Assembly (NCBI GenBank): GCA_030533445.1
Contig: CM060064.1
Coordinates: 21,783,626-21,847,625, forward strand
Length of the DNA stretch: 64,000 nt
Origin: Cyprinodon diabolis
Lineage: Eukaryota > Chordata > Actinopteri > Cyprinodontiformes > Cyprinodontidae
Direction: 5' to 3'
Part shown: positions 1 to 9,240 of the stretch, piece by piece
How positions within the stretch are numbered: position 1 is the first letter of the stretch
Layout: the number at the start of each line of letters is the position of its first letter
The notes under the pieces: model-generated
Databases searched by the model: none
Seen by the model: only the letters and a program-made list of their open reading frames with translations
What the model was told of the DNA's origin: nothing
Translations under genes and position numbers: made by a program

Positions 1-942
1 TCAGAATAACATGTTCCACTCTCTCATCTTCCCCACAGTCACATTTCCCTGTCCGATGATTCCCTATTAAAAAGTTGTGAAATAATTATCTCTCCTCTCC
101 TGCTCCTTTCTGTTCTTCTCATTTGTCCACTTCTCTATTGGGTTTTATAGAACCACCTTCCTTTCTTTTCTTCTTCCCATAACTTTTGCCACCTCTCTTT
201 TGTTTGTTTTTTTAAATATAACATTTATTTCTGTTATACTAAAACTAACATTATTATCTATCCTTATTTTAGCCCCCTGCCTGTTGGAAAACTTCCTCAT
301 TAATCACATTGACAGCTTTGACAGCTCTTTAAATTTGGCCGTTTAAAACATATTTACATGATCATGTGGAAATTAAGCGGTAATAAATCCAGTGAAAAAC
401 ACAATAGTTACACCAATAGTTAAACAGATATATCTGGATGTAATTCAAAAATCTTGAATAGAGCTCCTTACTACTTTAAAATAAAAATCTTTTGAACAAA
501 TAACGCATGAAATTAGACCAAGAAACAGTTGTTTATATTTATAGCATTGGTTCTACGTGTGTTATGTACTGTTTATCTGGTCAAGAAGTGGTTTCACATG
601 TATGCCTATAATTACCCAAATAGACTGCTTTTACATCCAAGCTGTTAAAAACATTTTTGCTTATAATGGGCTGTTTTGATCTTTTAAAAAAAATTCAATA
701 AAATCGTAATTAAGCTTTTTAGTCTTTAATTGCAACAGCTAAATGCCCTCACTGCAGGACAATAGAGTATTACTATTTTACTCCCTTGGAAAAGCAGCAT
801 TGCATTTTGCAGCTTGGCCAAAACGTTCTGTACAAACCAATATATATAGAGGTTGATGAGTGCCAGAATAAAATAATTTATACAATTGCTATTTAAATAA
901 AAAAAAGGAATACAACTGGGGATAAATGCAGAATTTAATAAA
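1..942. other. AT-rich intergenic DNA
   Basis: No coding exon, RNA gene or clear repeat end is visible. The stretch is AT-rich with many stops in all frames. It ends at the TA dinucleotide (943-944) used by the Tc1 composite. Confidence 0.6.
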
Positions 943-944
943 TA

Positions 945-1144
945 CAGTGGGGCAAAATAGTATTTAGTCATCCACCAATAGTGCAAGTTCTCCCACTCAA
1001 AAAGATGAGAGAGGCCGGTAATTTTCATCATAGATATACCTCAACTATGAGAGACAAAATGAGAAAAAATAATCCAGAAAATCACATTGTCTGATTTTTA
1101 AAGAATTTATTTGCAAAATATGGTGGAAAATAAGTATTTGGTCA
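945..1144. repeat. Left terminal inverted repeat of Tc1 copy 1
   Basis: It begins CAGTGGGGC and contains two direct repeats resembling GGAAAATAAGTATTTGGTCA, the inner one at 1120-1144. It matches the reverse complement of 2350-2549 with few mismatches. Confidence 0.85.
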
Positions 1145-1160
1145 ATAACAAAAGTTCATC

Positions 1161-2183
1161 TCAATACTTTGTTATATACCCTTTGTTGGCAATGACAGAG
1201 ATCAAACGTTTTCTGTAAGTCTTCACAAGGTTTTCACACACTGTTGCTGGTATTTTGGCCCATTCCTCCATGCAGATCTCCTCTAGAGCAGTGATGTTCT
1301 GGGGCTGTCGCTGGGCAACACGGACTTTCAACTCCCTCCAAAGATTTTCTATGGGGTTGAGATCTGGAGACTGGCTAGGCCACTCCAGGACCTTGAAATG
1401 CTTCTTACGAAGCCACTCCTTCGTTACCCGGGCGGTGTGTTTGGGATCATTGTCATGCTGAAAGACCCAGCCACGTTTCATCTTCAATGCTCTTGCTGAT
1501 GGAAGGAGGTTTTCACTCAAAATTTGACGATACATGGCCCCATTCATTCTTTCCTTCACACGGATCAGTCGTCCTGGTCCCTTAGCAGAAAAACAGCCCC
1601 AAAGCATGATGTTTCCACCCCCATGCTTCACTGTAGGTATGGTGTTCTTTGGATGCAACTCAGCATTCTCTCTCCTCCAAACACGACAAGTAGAGTTTTT
1701 ACTAAAAAGTTCTATTTTGGTTTCATCTGACCATATGATATTCTCCCAGTCATCGTCTGGATCATCCAAATGCTCTCTAGCAAACTTGAGACGGGCCTTG
1801 ACATGTACTGGCTTAAGCAGGGGGACACGTCTGGCACTGCAGGATTTGAGTCCCTGGCGGCGTAGTGTGTTACTGATGGTAGCCTTTGTTACTTTGGTCC
1901 CAGCTCTCTGCAGGTCATTCACTAGGTCCCCCCGTGTGGTTCTGGGATTTTTACTCACCGTTCTTGTGATCATTTTGACCCCACGGGGTGAGATCTTGCG
2001 TGGAGCCCCAGATCGTGGAAGATTATCAGTGGTCTTGTATGATTTCCATTTTCTAATAATTGATCCCACAGTTGATTTCTTCACACCAAGCTGTTTACCT
2101 ATTGCAGATTCAGACTTCCCAGCCTGGTGCAGGTCTATAATTTTGTTTCGGGTGTCCTTTGACAGCTCTCTAGTTTTGGCCAT
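1161..2183 (-). CDS. Tc1/mariner transposase, intact
   Basis: The 340-aa protein catalyses cut-and-paste transposition into TA sites. Residues 1-110 hold two helix-turn-helix segments (paired-like) that bind the terminal repeats, followed by a basic stretch around 57-68 (PRSGAPRK) at the place of the usual GRPR-type hook. The catalytic triad is complete: D153 in WSDETK, D244 in FQHDNDP and E279 in DLNPIEN, giving DD34E spacing. The glycine-rich box [10 protein letters not shown] is at 187-196. Length and C-terminus are normal for the family. A TATA-like box lies 44 bp upstream of the ATG. No stop or frameshift is seen, so the gene could be functional. Expression is not shown by sequence. Antisense open frames over this region are shadows. 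Confidence 0.93.
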   Translation of the reverse strand: MAKTRELSKDTRNKIIDLHQAGKSESAIGKQLGVKKSTVGSIIRKWKSYKTTDNLPRSGAPRKISPRGVKMITRTVSKNPRTTRGDLVNDLQRAGTKVTKATISNTLRRQGLKSCSARRVPLLKPVHVKARLKFAREHLDDPDDDWENIIWSDETKIELFSKNSTCRVWRRENAELHPKNTIPTVKHGGGNIMLWGCFSAKGPGRLIRVKERMNGAMYRQILSENLLPSARALKMKRGWVFQHDNDPKHTARVTKEWLRKKHFKVLEWPSQSPDLNPIENLWRELKVRVAQRQPQNITALEEICMEEWAKIPATVCENLVKTYRKRLISVIANKGYITKY

Positions 2184-2226
2184 GGTGGAGTTTAGAGTGT
2201 GACTGTTTGAGGTTGTGGACAGGTGT

Positions 2227-2234
2227 CTTTTATA
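2227..2234 (-). promoter_or_regulatory. TATA-like box of Tc1 copy 1 transposase
   Basis: TATAAAAG on the minus strand, 44-51 bp upstream of the transposase ATG, and conserved in copy 2. Promoter function is inferred from position. Confidence 0.5.
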
Positions 2235-2349
2235 CTGATAACGGGTTCAAACAGGTGCCATTAATGAAGGTAACAAGTGGAGGACAGAGGAGCCTCTTAC
2301 AGAAGAAGTTACAGGTCTGTGAGAGCCAGAAATCTTGCTTGTTTGTAAC

Positions 2350-2549
2350 TGACCAAATACTTATTTTCCACCATATTTTGCAAATAAATTCTTTAAAAAT
2401 CAGACAATGTGATTTTCTGCATTTTTGTTCCTCATTTTGTCTCTCATAGTTGAGGTATATCTATGATGAAAATTACCGGCCTCTCTCATCTTTTTGAGTG
2501 GGAGAACTTGCACTATTGGTGGCTGACTAAATACTTTTTTGCCCCACTG
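2350..2549. repeat. Right terminal inverted repeat of Tc1 copy 1
   Basis: It carries inner direct repeat 2350-2374 and outer direct repeat 2524-2546 and ends GCCCCACTG next to TA at 2550-2551. It mirrors 945-1144. Confidence 0.85.
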
Positions 2550-2774
2550 TATACCTCAACTATGAGAGACAAAATGAGAAAAAAAAATCCAGAAAATCAC
2601 ATTGTCTGATTTTTAAAGAATTTATTTGCAAAATATGGTGGAAAATAAGTATTTGGTCAGTTACAAACAAGCAAGATTTCTGGCTCTCACAGACCTGTAA
2701 CTTCTTCTGTAAGAGGCTCCTCTGTCCTCCACTTGTTACCTTCATTAATGGCACCTGTTTGAACCCGTTATCAG

Positions 2775-2782
2775 TATAAAAG
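2775..2782 (+). promoter_or_regulatory. TATA-like box of Tc1 copy 2
   Basis: TATAAAAG, about 44-51 bp before the ATG at 2826, identical in place to the box of copy 1. Confidence 0.45.
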
Positions 2783-2825
2783 ACACCTGTCCACAACCTC
2801 AAACAGTCACACTCTAAACTCCACC

Positions 2826-3848
2826 ATGGCCAAAACTAGAGAGCTGTCAAAGGACACCCGAAACAAAATTATAGACCTGCACCAGGCTGGGAAGTCTGAA
2901 TCTGCAATAGGTAAACAGCTTGGTGTGAAGAAATCAACTGTGGGATCAATTATTAGAAAATGGAAATCATACAAGACCACTGATAATCTTCCTCGATCTG
3001 GGGCTCCACGCAAGATCTCACCCCGTGGGGTCAAAATGATCACAAGAACGGTGACTAAAAATCCCAGAACCACACGGGGGGACCTAGTGAATGACCTGCA
3101 GAGAGCTGGGACCAAAGTAACAAAGGCTACCATCAGTAACACACTACGCCGCCAGGGACTCAAATCCTGCAGTGCCAGACGTGTCCCCCTGCTTAAGCCA
3201 GTACATGTCAAGGCCCGTCTCAAGTTTGCTAGAGAGCATTTGGATGATCCAGACGATGACTGGGAGAATATCATATGGTCAGATGAAACCAAAATAGAAC
3301 TTTTTGGTAAAAACTCTACTCGTCGTGTTTGGAGGAGAGAGAATGCTGAGTTGCATCCAAAGAACACCATACCTACAGTGAAGCATGGGGGTGGAAACAT
3401 CATGCTTTGGGGCTGTTTTTCTGCTAAGGGACCAGGACGACTGATCCGTGTGAAGGAAAGAATGAGTGGGGCCATGTATCGTCAAATTTTGAGTGAAAAC
3501 CTCCTTCCATCAGCAAGGGCATTGAAGATGAAACGTGGCTGGGTCTTTCAGCATGACAATGATCCCAAACACACTGACCGGGTAACGAAGGAGTGGCTTC
3601 GTAAGAAGCATTTCAATGTCCTGGAGTGGCCTAGCCAGTCTCCAGATCTCAACCCCATAGAAAATCTTTGGAGGGAGTTGAAAGTCTGTGTTGCCCAGCG
3701 ACAGCCCCAGAACATCACTGCTCTAGAGGAGATCTGCATGGAGGAATGGGCCAAAATACCAGCAACAGTGTGTGAAAACCTTGTGAAGACTTAAAGAAAA
3801 CGTTTGATCTCTGTCATTGCCAACAACGGGTATATAACAAAGTATTGA
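2826..3848 (+). pseudogene. Tc1/mariner transposase with late nonsense mutation
   Basis: The frame is open for 322 aa, then stops at TAA (3792-3794), where copy 1 has TAC (Tyr323) in VKTYRKR. Downstream, the ancestral frame continues to the normal TGA at 3846-3848, so one C-to-A change removed the last 18 residues. The DD34E triad is retained. Compared with copy 1 there are about seven amino-acid differences, including Thr77 for Ser, Gly161 for Ser and Asp251 for Ala, plus Asn for Lys in the lost tail. Whether the shortened protein is active is unknown. Confidence 0.9.
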
Positions 3849-3864
3849 GATGAACTTTTGTTAT

Positions 3865-4063
3865 TGACCAAATACTTATTTTCCACCATATTTTGCAAAT
3901 AAATTCTTTAAAAATCAGACAATGTGATTTTCTGGATTTTTTTCCTCATTTTGTCTCTCATAGTTGAGGTATATCTATGATGAAAATTACCGGCCTCTCT
4001 CATCTTTTTAAGTGGGAGAACTTGCACTATTGGTGGCTGACTAAATACTTTTTTGCCCCACTG
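3865..4063. repeat. Outer terminal inverted repeat of Tc1 copy 2
   Basis: It has the two-direct-repeat structure described for copy 1 and ends GCCCCACTG followed by TA. With 945-1144 it forms the outer pair of the composite. Confidence 0.83.
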
Positions 4064-4065
4064 TA

Positions 4066-5690
4066 AATGTAATATTAAATATATGGGTATGGAGTAAATA
4101 TAGTGATTTTATTGTAAGAAGTGAATATAATAATTTCATGATTTAATTAATTTACCTAGAATGAAACACACCTTGAATTTATTTAAACCATCAAGCGTCC
4201 ATCAAAGTCAAGGAGACGGGACTAGGGAAATTCTGTCATCTGATTGGTTGCCAGGCTTCTCACAAAGTAATGAGAGAACTTTCTTAAACAAATATTAACA
4301 ATGAAATAAGGGGAAATAACTCTAAACGGGGGGTTGGAATTAATTTACAGGACATTAGGAGAGCAAGTTTAGCCTGTATCCCGAGTTTGGTTGGAAACAT
4401 ATCTAATAAACTTATGAGAGAACTTACAGTGGTCCAGTTTCTCACCCAATATGCTGTAAATAAATTGCGAAGTGTTTTAGAAAATTATATTTACTACTTT
4501 TTTTTTAAGGATGCAAGACAGATTAATTGCAGGCTTTACCAAAAGAAATGTGAATTGATTTATTAAATCCGGAACTAATTAAATTAAGTTTTTAAACAAA
4601 ATCAATATATTTCATTCTGGCAAAGATGATTAATATCATTAAATAAATTCTGCAATTACTTCCAGTTTTAATAAATAAATGACAAATAATGATGTATATC
4701 GTCACCCTCCAGTTAACATATTTGCTGTGTACATGGGTGCAGGTAACTGCATAATGGATTTCTAACTGTCCAAATATGAATTTCAGGTATGGTTGTCCTC
4801 TGAATGGTTTGTGCCATCTGATCTGAGGGTTTGTGGGGCTCCTCCCCAGTTATTATCCTTTATGCCACTTCAAATTTAACTGTTGGAAATGAAATCATAT
4901 TCTTTTAAATCTTAAGGCATACATTTTTTGTTTTTTATGGATTTTATAGCTTTCTGCATGTATTTATACTTAATTACATCCTAGTACAGGCAATGTTACG
5001 TTCAGTAAAAACAATGTTTAACATATAGATTTTTATGTTATGTATAAATAACACTTTGTCAAAGTATATATATAAAAAAAAACGAATGTACACCAGCTGC
5101 AGTATGTCGCTTCATAGTAATTTACCAAGCTTTGTTGTATACTTTACTCTAAAAGTATACAACATATGGCAGTAAGGGAATTATTCCATGAACAACTTCG
5201 TTTACTACCATTTCATAAAGTTGAGCAATAAAAACATTTTCTTAAAATGGGGTTTAGATTCATCATTAAAGTTTAGGTGTGACTGTAGCTCAAATTTAAA
5301 TGAAGTACACAAATCTTTTCAGAACCATCTTTATTACTGCTCTACACATTTAAGGATACAAAACTTGATAGAGAACCCAAATTTCTCACTTCAAATGCTA
5401 ATTTACATTTACATTGATAAAACCCTGTAGGGGTAACATGAAGTTCTAGGGTCAAGCTTCTATTAATTATTATAGTGCACTGACAACTGCATATCATGTA
5501 TTTAAACCCTCCCCTGCAAAAAAAACAAACAAAAAAAAACATTTTTTTGATAAAACATTTTTTTCAACCTCAAATAAAAACGTTATAACTCAAAAAGTTA
5601 CAATCAAGACACTGAACACACTTGTCTGTTTATCAACACCAAGAACAACAAGAAGCTACTTCACCAAACAAGAGAAGAAAGTTCATTTAC
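4066..5690. other. Intergenic DNA without recognised genes
   Basis: AT-rich sequence with short poly-A/T tracts. Short open frames near 5188-5542 have no recognisable domain and are judged random. Confidence 0.5.
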
Positions 5691-5958
5691 TTAAAGTCGT
5701 AGGGAAGTGGCTGTTCCAACCGTTGTTTCCGAATTCTCTCTGCCCAACTTTACACCATTGATATATGATTGGCAGAATTTAGGTGTACAAGCTGACGTAT
5801 AACTAACTGGCCTGCATAAAATAATGGGAACCCCCCCCCCCTACAGATTTTAAGACAGGATTTTTTTTAAATAGAAATTTTCTAAATTTTGGTACATTTA
5901 TATACTTGTTTAAGCCAGAATGATTTGCCATTTAAATATTAATTCCCTACGACTTTAA
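5691..5958. mobile_element. TTAA-flanked MITE (piggyBac-like)
   Basis: A perfect 16-bp inverted repeat, TTAAAGTCGTAGGGAA at 5691-5706 and TTCCCTACGACTTTAA at 5943-5958, encloses about 236 bp without coding capacity. Both ends coincide with TTAA, the duplicated target of piggyBac transposases. The interior has a poly-C run near 5830. The family assignment is inference from TTAA and size alone. Confidence 0.5.
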
Positions 5959-6046
5959 TAGTAATTGAATTATTTACCGACTGAAAATACTACTGAATCT
6001 AGGGGACTAACTTAAGAGACTAAAATGTACACTGTGACTAAGCTCA

Positions 6047-6052
6047 TTTATT
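6047..6052 (-). terminator. Candidate polyadenylation signal of the 998-aa zinc-finger gene
   Basis: AATAAA on the minus strand, about 130 bp beyond the stop codon at 6183. It is the nearest canonical signal. Confidence 0.4.
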
Positions 6053-6182
6053 ACAGCGGCAAGCTAAGATTAGTTTTAAAAGTCCTAACAGCTCCCAATT
6101 TGCACAGTCCCTTAGAATGCAAAGAACAATTTAAAAATCATGAAAGGAATATTGAACAATGGAGACATTTTCATGAGGAGCT

Positions 6183-9179
6183 TTAGTCCGTTAGACTTGG
6201 GTGGCATTCTGGGGCCAGCGGTTCAAGTGGTGTCGACTTTGGCTGTCCAATGAGGATGCGATGAATCCTCCTGCGGTGGTTCTTCAGTGATTTAAGGCTC
6301 CTGTACATTCCCTGACACACGTCGCAGTGGTACGAGTCAGACTGCTTGTGAATCAGTAGGTGTTTCTGGAGGCTGTCCATGGTGCCAAACCAGCGAAGAC
6401 AAACAGGACAGCGGACAGGCTTGATGGCAGGTTTGCACGCGCCATTCCTCTGGTGGAACATCAGACTGATGCTGTTGGGGAAGTCCGAGTTACAGTGGGA
6501 ACAGTGGAAGGTTTTGGGTGGATTTGCGAGGGGGGCTGTGGCCCGCACACCTTTGCAGCGATTCCAGGATATGTGCCTCCGAAGAGAACATCGTGTGGCA
6601 AAACTATTTCCGCATCTGGTGCATACGATCCGCTGCCCCTTTTTCACAGAGAGAGAGTGTAGGTGTTGGGACGGTTCTGGGCGTTGGAGTTTCTGCTGTG
6701 GTGGAAGCACTGACTGAGAAGGCTGTGGCTGCTGCAGTCGCAGTAAAAGAGGTTGGGATCGCTGTGGTTGCAGTCCCTTCGTCAGCCCCTGCTGAGGATG
6801 CATATGAACCTGCAGATGAACTTCATAGTCAGCCCAGGAATTAACGGTCTCTCCACAGGTTGGGCATGTGTACGATTCCTGTGCATGCTTTTGCAGATGC
6901 TCGAGGAGAAGCCTTGGGGATGTAAATCCGACCCCGCATTCACACGTCACCCTTCTCGGCAATACAGATGGTAGGGACATGATACCCCAGTTCTTGGCAC
7001 TGTCCTCCTCTTGGATTGGACTGCCGATGGGTGTATTACCTTGCATGCCCTGCAGCATGATCCCCCCACCCACCCCAGACATGGTTCGCTTTAGTTGACA
7101 TCTTTTCCTATGAGTCATCATGTTGTCCTTGCGGTTAAAGGCCCTCCCGCAGACAAAGCAGGAAAACATGGGTTTCACATTACCGGTGTTTAGAGTCGTG
7201 GCACAGTTGGCTTGGGTCTGAGCTACAGTCCCAAACCCAGCTGGCCTGAACCCACACAGTCGCAGATGGCGTCTTAAAGTTGTGGCCTTACTGTAGGTTT
7301 TGTGACACCGCTGACAAGGGTAACGCCTCACACCATCATTGATGAAATAGGGCAGACTATGAGGAGCCATTTCTGCATGTTCAGCAGATCCACCCTGCCT
7401 GAGCTCTCCATCGTCAGCAGATTTGTCAGTGGAACTGATCACCTGAAAATCATCATCCAAGGGCATTGTCCACTGTCCCTCATTGCCATTTTCCCCATTT
7501 AGCTCTTCCATTTTCCAACTTTCATCAACTTCGTCAAGGGAAGCCAATGAGGGATCCTGACGAGAGTCGATCATGGAGGATTTTAAAGTAAATGGGGGAA
7601 ACTGTTTTGCAGGAGGTGTCCAACCCATATGTGAAACTGAAGTCCCTTCGACCTTGATGTGAGCAGCAACCTCAGTTCCTACAGCAACACTCCTAAACCC
7701 GTCATTTGCCTCTTCAACTTTTGGGGTTTTGGCACCAAGATTTGGCCTGAGCGCAAACATTCTTTGAAATGGAGGATAGTTCTGCCTTGGGACGCCTGAT
7801 GCTGGACCGTGACAGCGGTGTGTTTTAAGGTTCCACCTTCGTGCATAGCTGTTTTTGCATACTGGACAAAAGTAAACCTTCTTGGCATTGTTTAGACTAT
7901 GAAATGGTACAATTTTGGGGGCAAATGCAGACTTGTTTTGAGGAGCCCTTGCTGGTCGAAAACTGTTGTTTCTTAAATGAGGACAAACATGATTGTCAGT
8001 AAAAGGTAATCGCCCAATAATGAGCTGTTTGCATCGGCGGCAGCATTTAATCCTTTCCTTTTTGTGTAGGAAATGATGCTCTGTCAATCTATCTAAGTTT
8101 GGAAACACTTTACGGCAGCGGCCACACTGGTATCTTCCGTAAAGACCTTTGAACGTCGGATCCATTAGCTTTTGCCGCGTCTCCAGAACCACAACAGGAG
8201 ACAAAGTTTTAGTAAGAGAGACAACCCTCTTTCTACTCGACTCCAGAATTCTGCTGATGGGTGGAGCTTTTGTCTTTACACCTGGTTTAGTAAGCAGCCG
8301 CCGCAACTGGACAATAGAGAGATCATTAATCGCAGAAGGTTCAGCTTTGGCTACTGGGGATATATCAACAGGAATATCTTCTTGCTTGGGAACTAAATTG
8401 TTTTCACTTTCAATCTCAGACACAGGGGTCGGTAAGCAGTTCTGGTAAGCAGACGCCAGCAGCTTCATGAGGTTGTTGTTTTTTTGCACATTTTCCACCT
8501 GTTCAGAGTCTGGAACAGAATCACCATCGTCCTCCAAATCCATGCCTTCACTCTCAGGCAGGGGCTCTTCTGTGGTACACATGCCCTCAATTGGTTTCAC
8601 ACTGACATCTTGAGGGGGTGTGCACTGGCCATGAGGAGGGGTTTCCATGGCAACACTGTCCTCCAAGGCCACCTCTCCTGAAAGCACATTTGATGTGGAT
8701 AGCTCAGAGCCTGAGGGCTTGGAAGTGGAGGGGGAGCTGAGGTCTAACCCTGTCTGTATAACGGGGGTGAATGATGCCTGCTGGGTTGGAAAAACATCCT
8801 TACTTCCTGCTTCACCAGACATGGCAACATTATCAACCACAGGCTGCTGTAGCTGACCGATGTGTGAACGTTTATGCTCCAGCATGAGATGGAAGTCCAG
8901 AAACTCATCCCCACAGTCACAAATGTAAAAAGACGATGCAGGGCTTTCAGGCAGACGTGTTGGTGAACTGGGCTTTTCGGTGTTCGAGACCTCTTTTGCA
9001 AACTGGGTTTCCTGCAGGCCATCGCTATGCTGTGTCAGAGTGTGGGTAGAGCTTTTGGAGTCGGTATTTGCATGAGTGGCCTGATGTACGAGTAGAGAGG
9101 CCAATCCTGTGAAGGTTTCTGAACATGCCACACAGCGATACACCTTGGACGGTGAAGCATTTCCCTGCAACCCCAGCAT
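6183..9179 (-). CDS. C2H2 zinc-finger protein, 998 aa (main coding exon)
   Basis: A nuclear DNA-binding protein by family. About 13 C2H2-type fingers are spread unevenly: one at residues 14-36, one at 84-106 (variant, ICDCGDEF), then a group from about 348 to 975. Several are C2HC, ending in Cys (HLRLC, HRKRC, NRC), and one near 375-400 is degenerate. Between fingers lie acidic/Ser-rich linkers, a Gln/Pro-rich segment around 805-850 and a sumoylation-type IKVE. No KRAB, BTB or SCAN domain is visible. The 3-kb open frame in AT-rich DNA argues strongly for a real gene. The minus-strand AG at 9240-9239 is a good splice acceptor 59 nt before the ATG, so at least one 5' exon lies upstream. DNA target and ortholog are not identifiable by eye. 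Confidence 0.92.
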   Translation of the reverse strand: MLGLQGNASPSKVYRCVACSETFTGLASLLVHQATHANTDSKSSTHTLTQHSDGLQETQFAKEVSNTEKPSSPTRLPESPASSFYICDCGDEFLDFHLMLEHKRSHIGQLQQPVVDNVAMSGEAGSKDVFPTQQASFTPVIQTGLDLSSPSTSKPSGSELSTSNVLSGEVALEDSVAMETPPHGQCTPPQDVSVKPIEGMCTTEEPLPESEGMDLEDDGDSVPDSEQVENVQKNNNLMKLLASAYQNCLPTPVSEIESENNLVPKQEDIPVDISPVAKAEPSAINDLSIVQLRRLLTKPGVKTKAPPISRILESSRKRVVSLTKTLSPVVVLETRQKLMDPTFKGLYGRYQCGRCRKVFPNLDRLTEHHFLHKKERIKCCRRCKQLIIGRLPFTDNHVCPHLRNNSFRPARAPQNKSAFAPKIVPFHSLNNAKKVYFCPVCKNSYARRWNLKTHRCHGPASGVPRQNYPPFQRMFALRPNLGAKTPKVEEANDGFRSVAVGTEVAAHIKVEGTSVSHMGWTPPAKQFPPFTLKSSMIDSRQDPSLASLDEVDESWKMEELNGENGNEGQWTMPLDDDFQVISSTDKSADDGELRQGGSAEHAEMAPHSLPYFINDGVRRYPCQRCHKTYSKATTLRRHLRLCGFRPAGFGTVAQTQANCATTLNTGNVKPMFSCFVCGRAFNRKDNMMTHRKRCQLKRTMSGVGGGIMLQGMQGNTPIGSPIQEEDSAKNWGIMSLPSVLPRRVTCECGVGFTSPRLLLEHLQKHAQESYTCPTCGETVNSWADYEVHLQVHMHPQQGLTKGLQPQRSQPLLLRLQQPQPSQSVLPPQQKLQRPEPSQHLHSLSVKKGQRIVCTRCGNSFATRCSLRRHISWNRCKGVRATAPLANPPKTFHCSHCNSDFPNSISLMFHQRNGACKPAIKPVRCPVCLRWFGTMDSLQKHLLIHKQSDSYHCDVCQGMYRSLKSLKNHRRRIHRILIGQPKSTPLEPLAPECHPSLTD

Positions 9180-9238
9180 TGTGGCTATAAAATGTCACAA
9201 CGCAAACCCCGGGTCTTCTGGTCAGGCTCAGTAGATTC

Positions 9239-9240
9239 CT
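9239..9240 (-). other. Predicted 3' splice site before the 998-aa zinc-finger coding exon
   Basis: On the minus strand the sequence reads a T-rich stretch then GATTTACAG/GAATC, with the exon starting at 9238. No open frame extends upstream through it, so the upstream exon is probably 5' UTR. Confidence 0.5.

Larger units (their letters stand above)
945..2549 (-). mobile_element. Tc1-like transposon (IR/DR type), complete copy
   Basis: The element is 1605 bp, flanked by TA on both sides, with about 200-bp terminal inverted repeats. Each repeat carries an outer and an inner direct repeat, the known binding-site layout of fish IR/DR Tc1 elements: outer at 948-970 and 2524-2546, inner at 1120-1144 and 2350-2374. 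It encodes one uninterrupted transposase on the minus strand. The two repeats differ at only a few positions, which suggests a young copy. Confidence 0.92.
945..4063. mobile_element. Composite of two head-to-head Tc1-like transposons
   Basis: Two closely related Tc1 copies lie in opposite orientation with almost no spacer. The outer ends are CAGTGGGGC at 945 and GCCCCACTG ending at 4063. TA dinucleotides flank both ends (943-944, 4064-4065), and a third TA (2550-2551) marks the inner end of the left copy. The left copy has both terminal inverted repeats. The right copy lacks about the outer 90 bp of its inner end. The whole is a palindrome of roughly 1.5-kb arms. The usable end pairs are therefore 945/2549 (left copy alone) or 945/4063 (both together). 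That the composite moved as one unit is inference from the outer TA pair and the missing inner end. Confidence 0.85.
2552..4063 (+). mobile_element. Tc1-like transposon, inverted second copy missing one outer end
   Basis: Same family as 945-2549 but in plus orientation. The right terminal repeat is complete (inner direct repeat 3865-3889, outer 4038-4060, end 4063, then TA). At the left the copy starts inside the repeat, at the sequence equivalent to position 1037 of copy 1, so it has the inner direct repeat (2635-2659) but no outer one of its own. On its own it should not be mobile. Confidence 0.88.

Noticed and set aside
726..1031. 101-aa minus-strand frame
   Set aside because: It overlaps the Tc1 terminal repeat (MMKITGLSHLFEWENL is the translated repeat) and runs into random flank; similar frames occur at every Tc1 end.
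1534..2202. 222-aa frame antisense to the Tc1 transposase
   Set aside because: Shadow frame of the transposase; the same shadow appears at 2807-3475 in the inverted copy. No domain.
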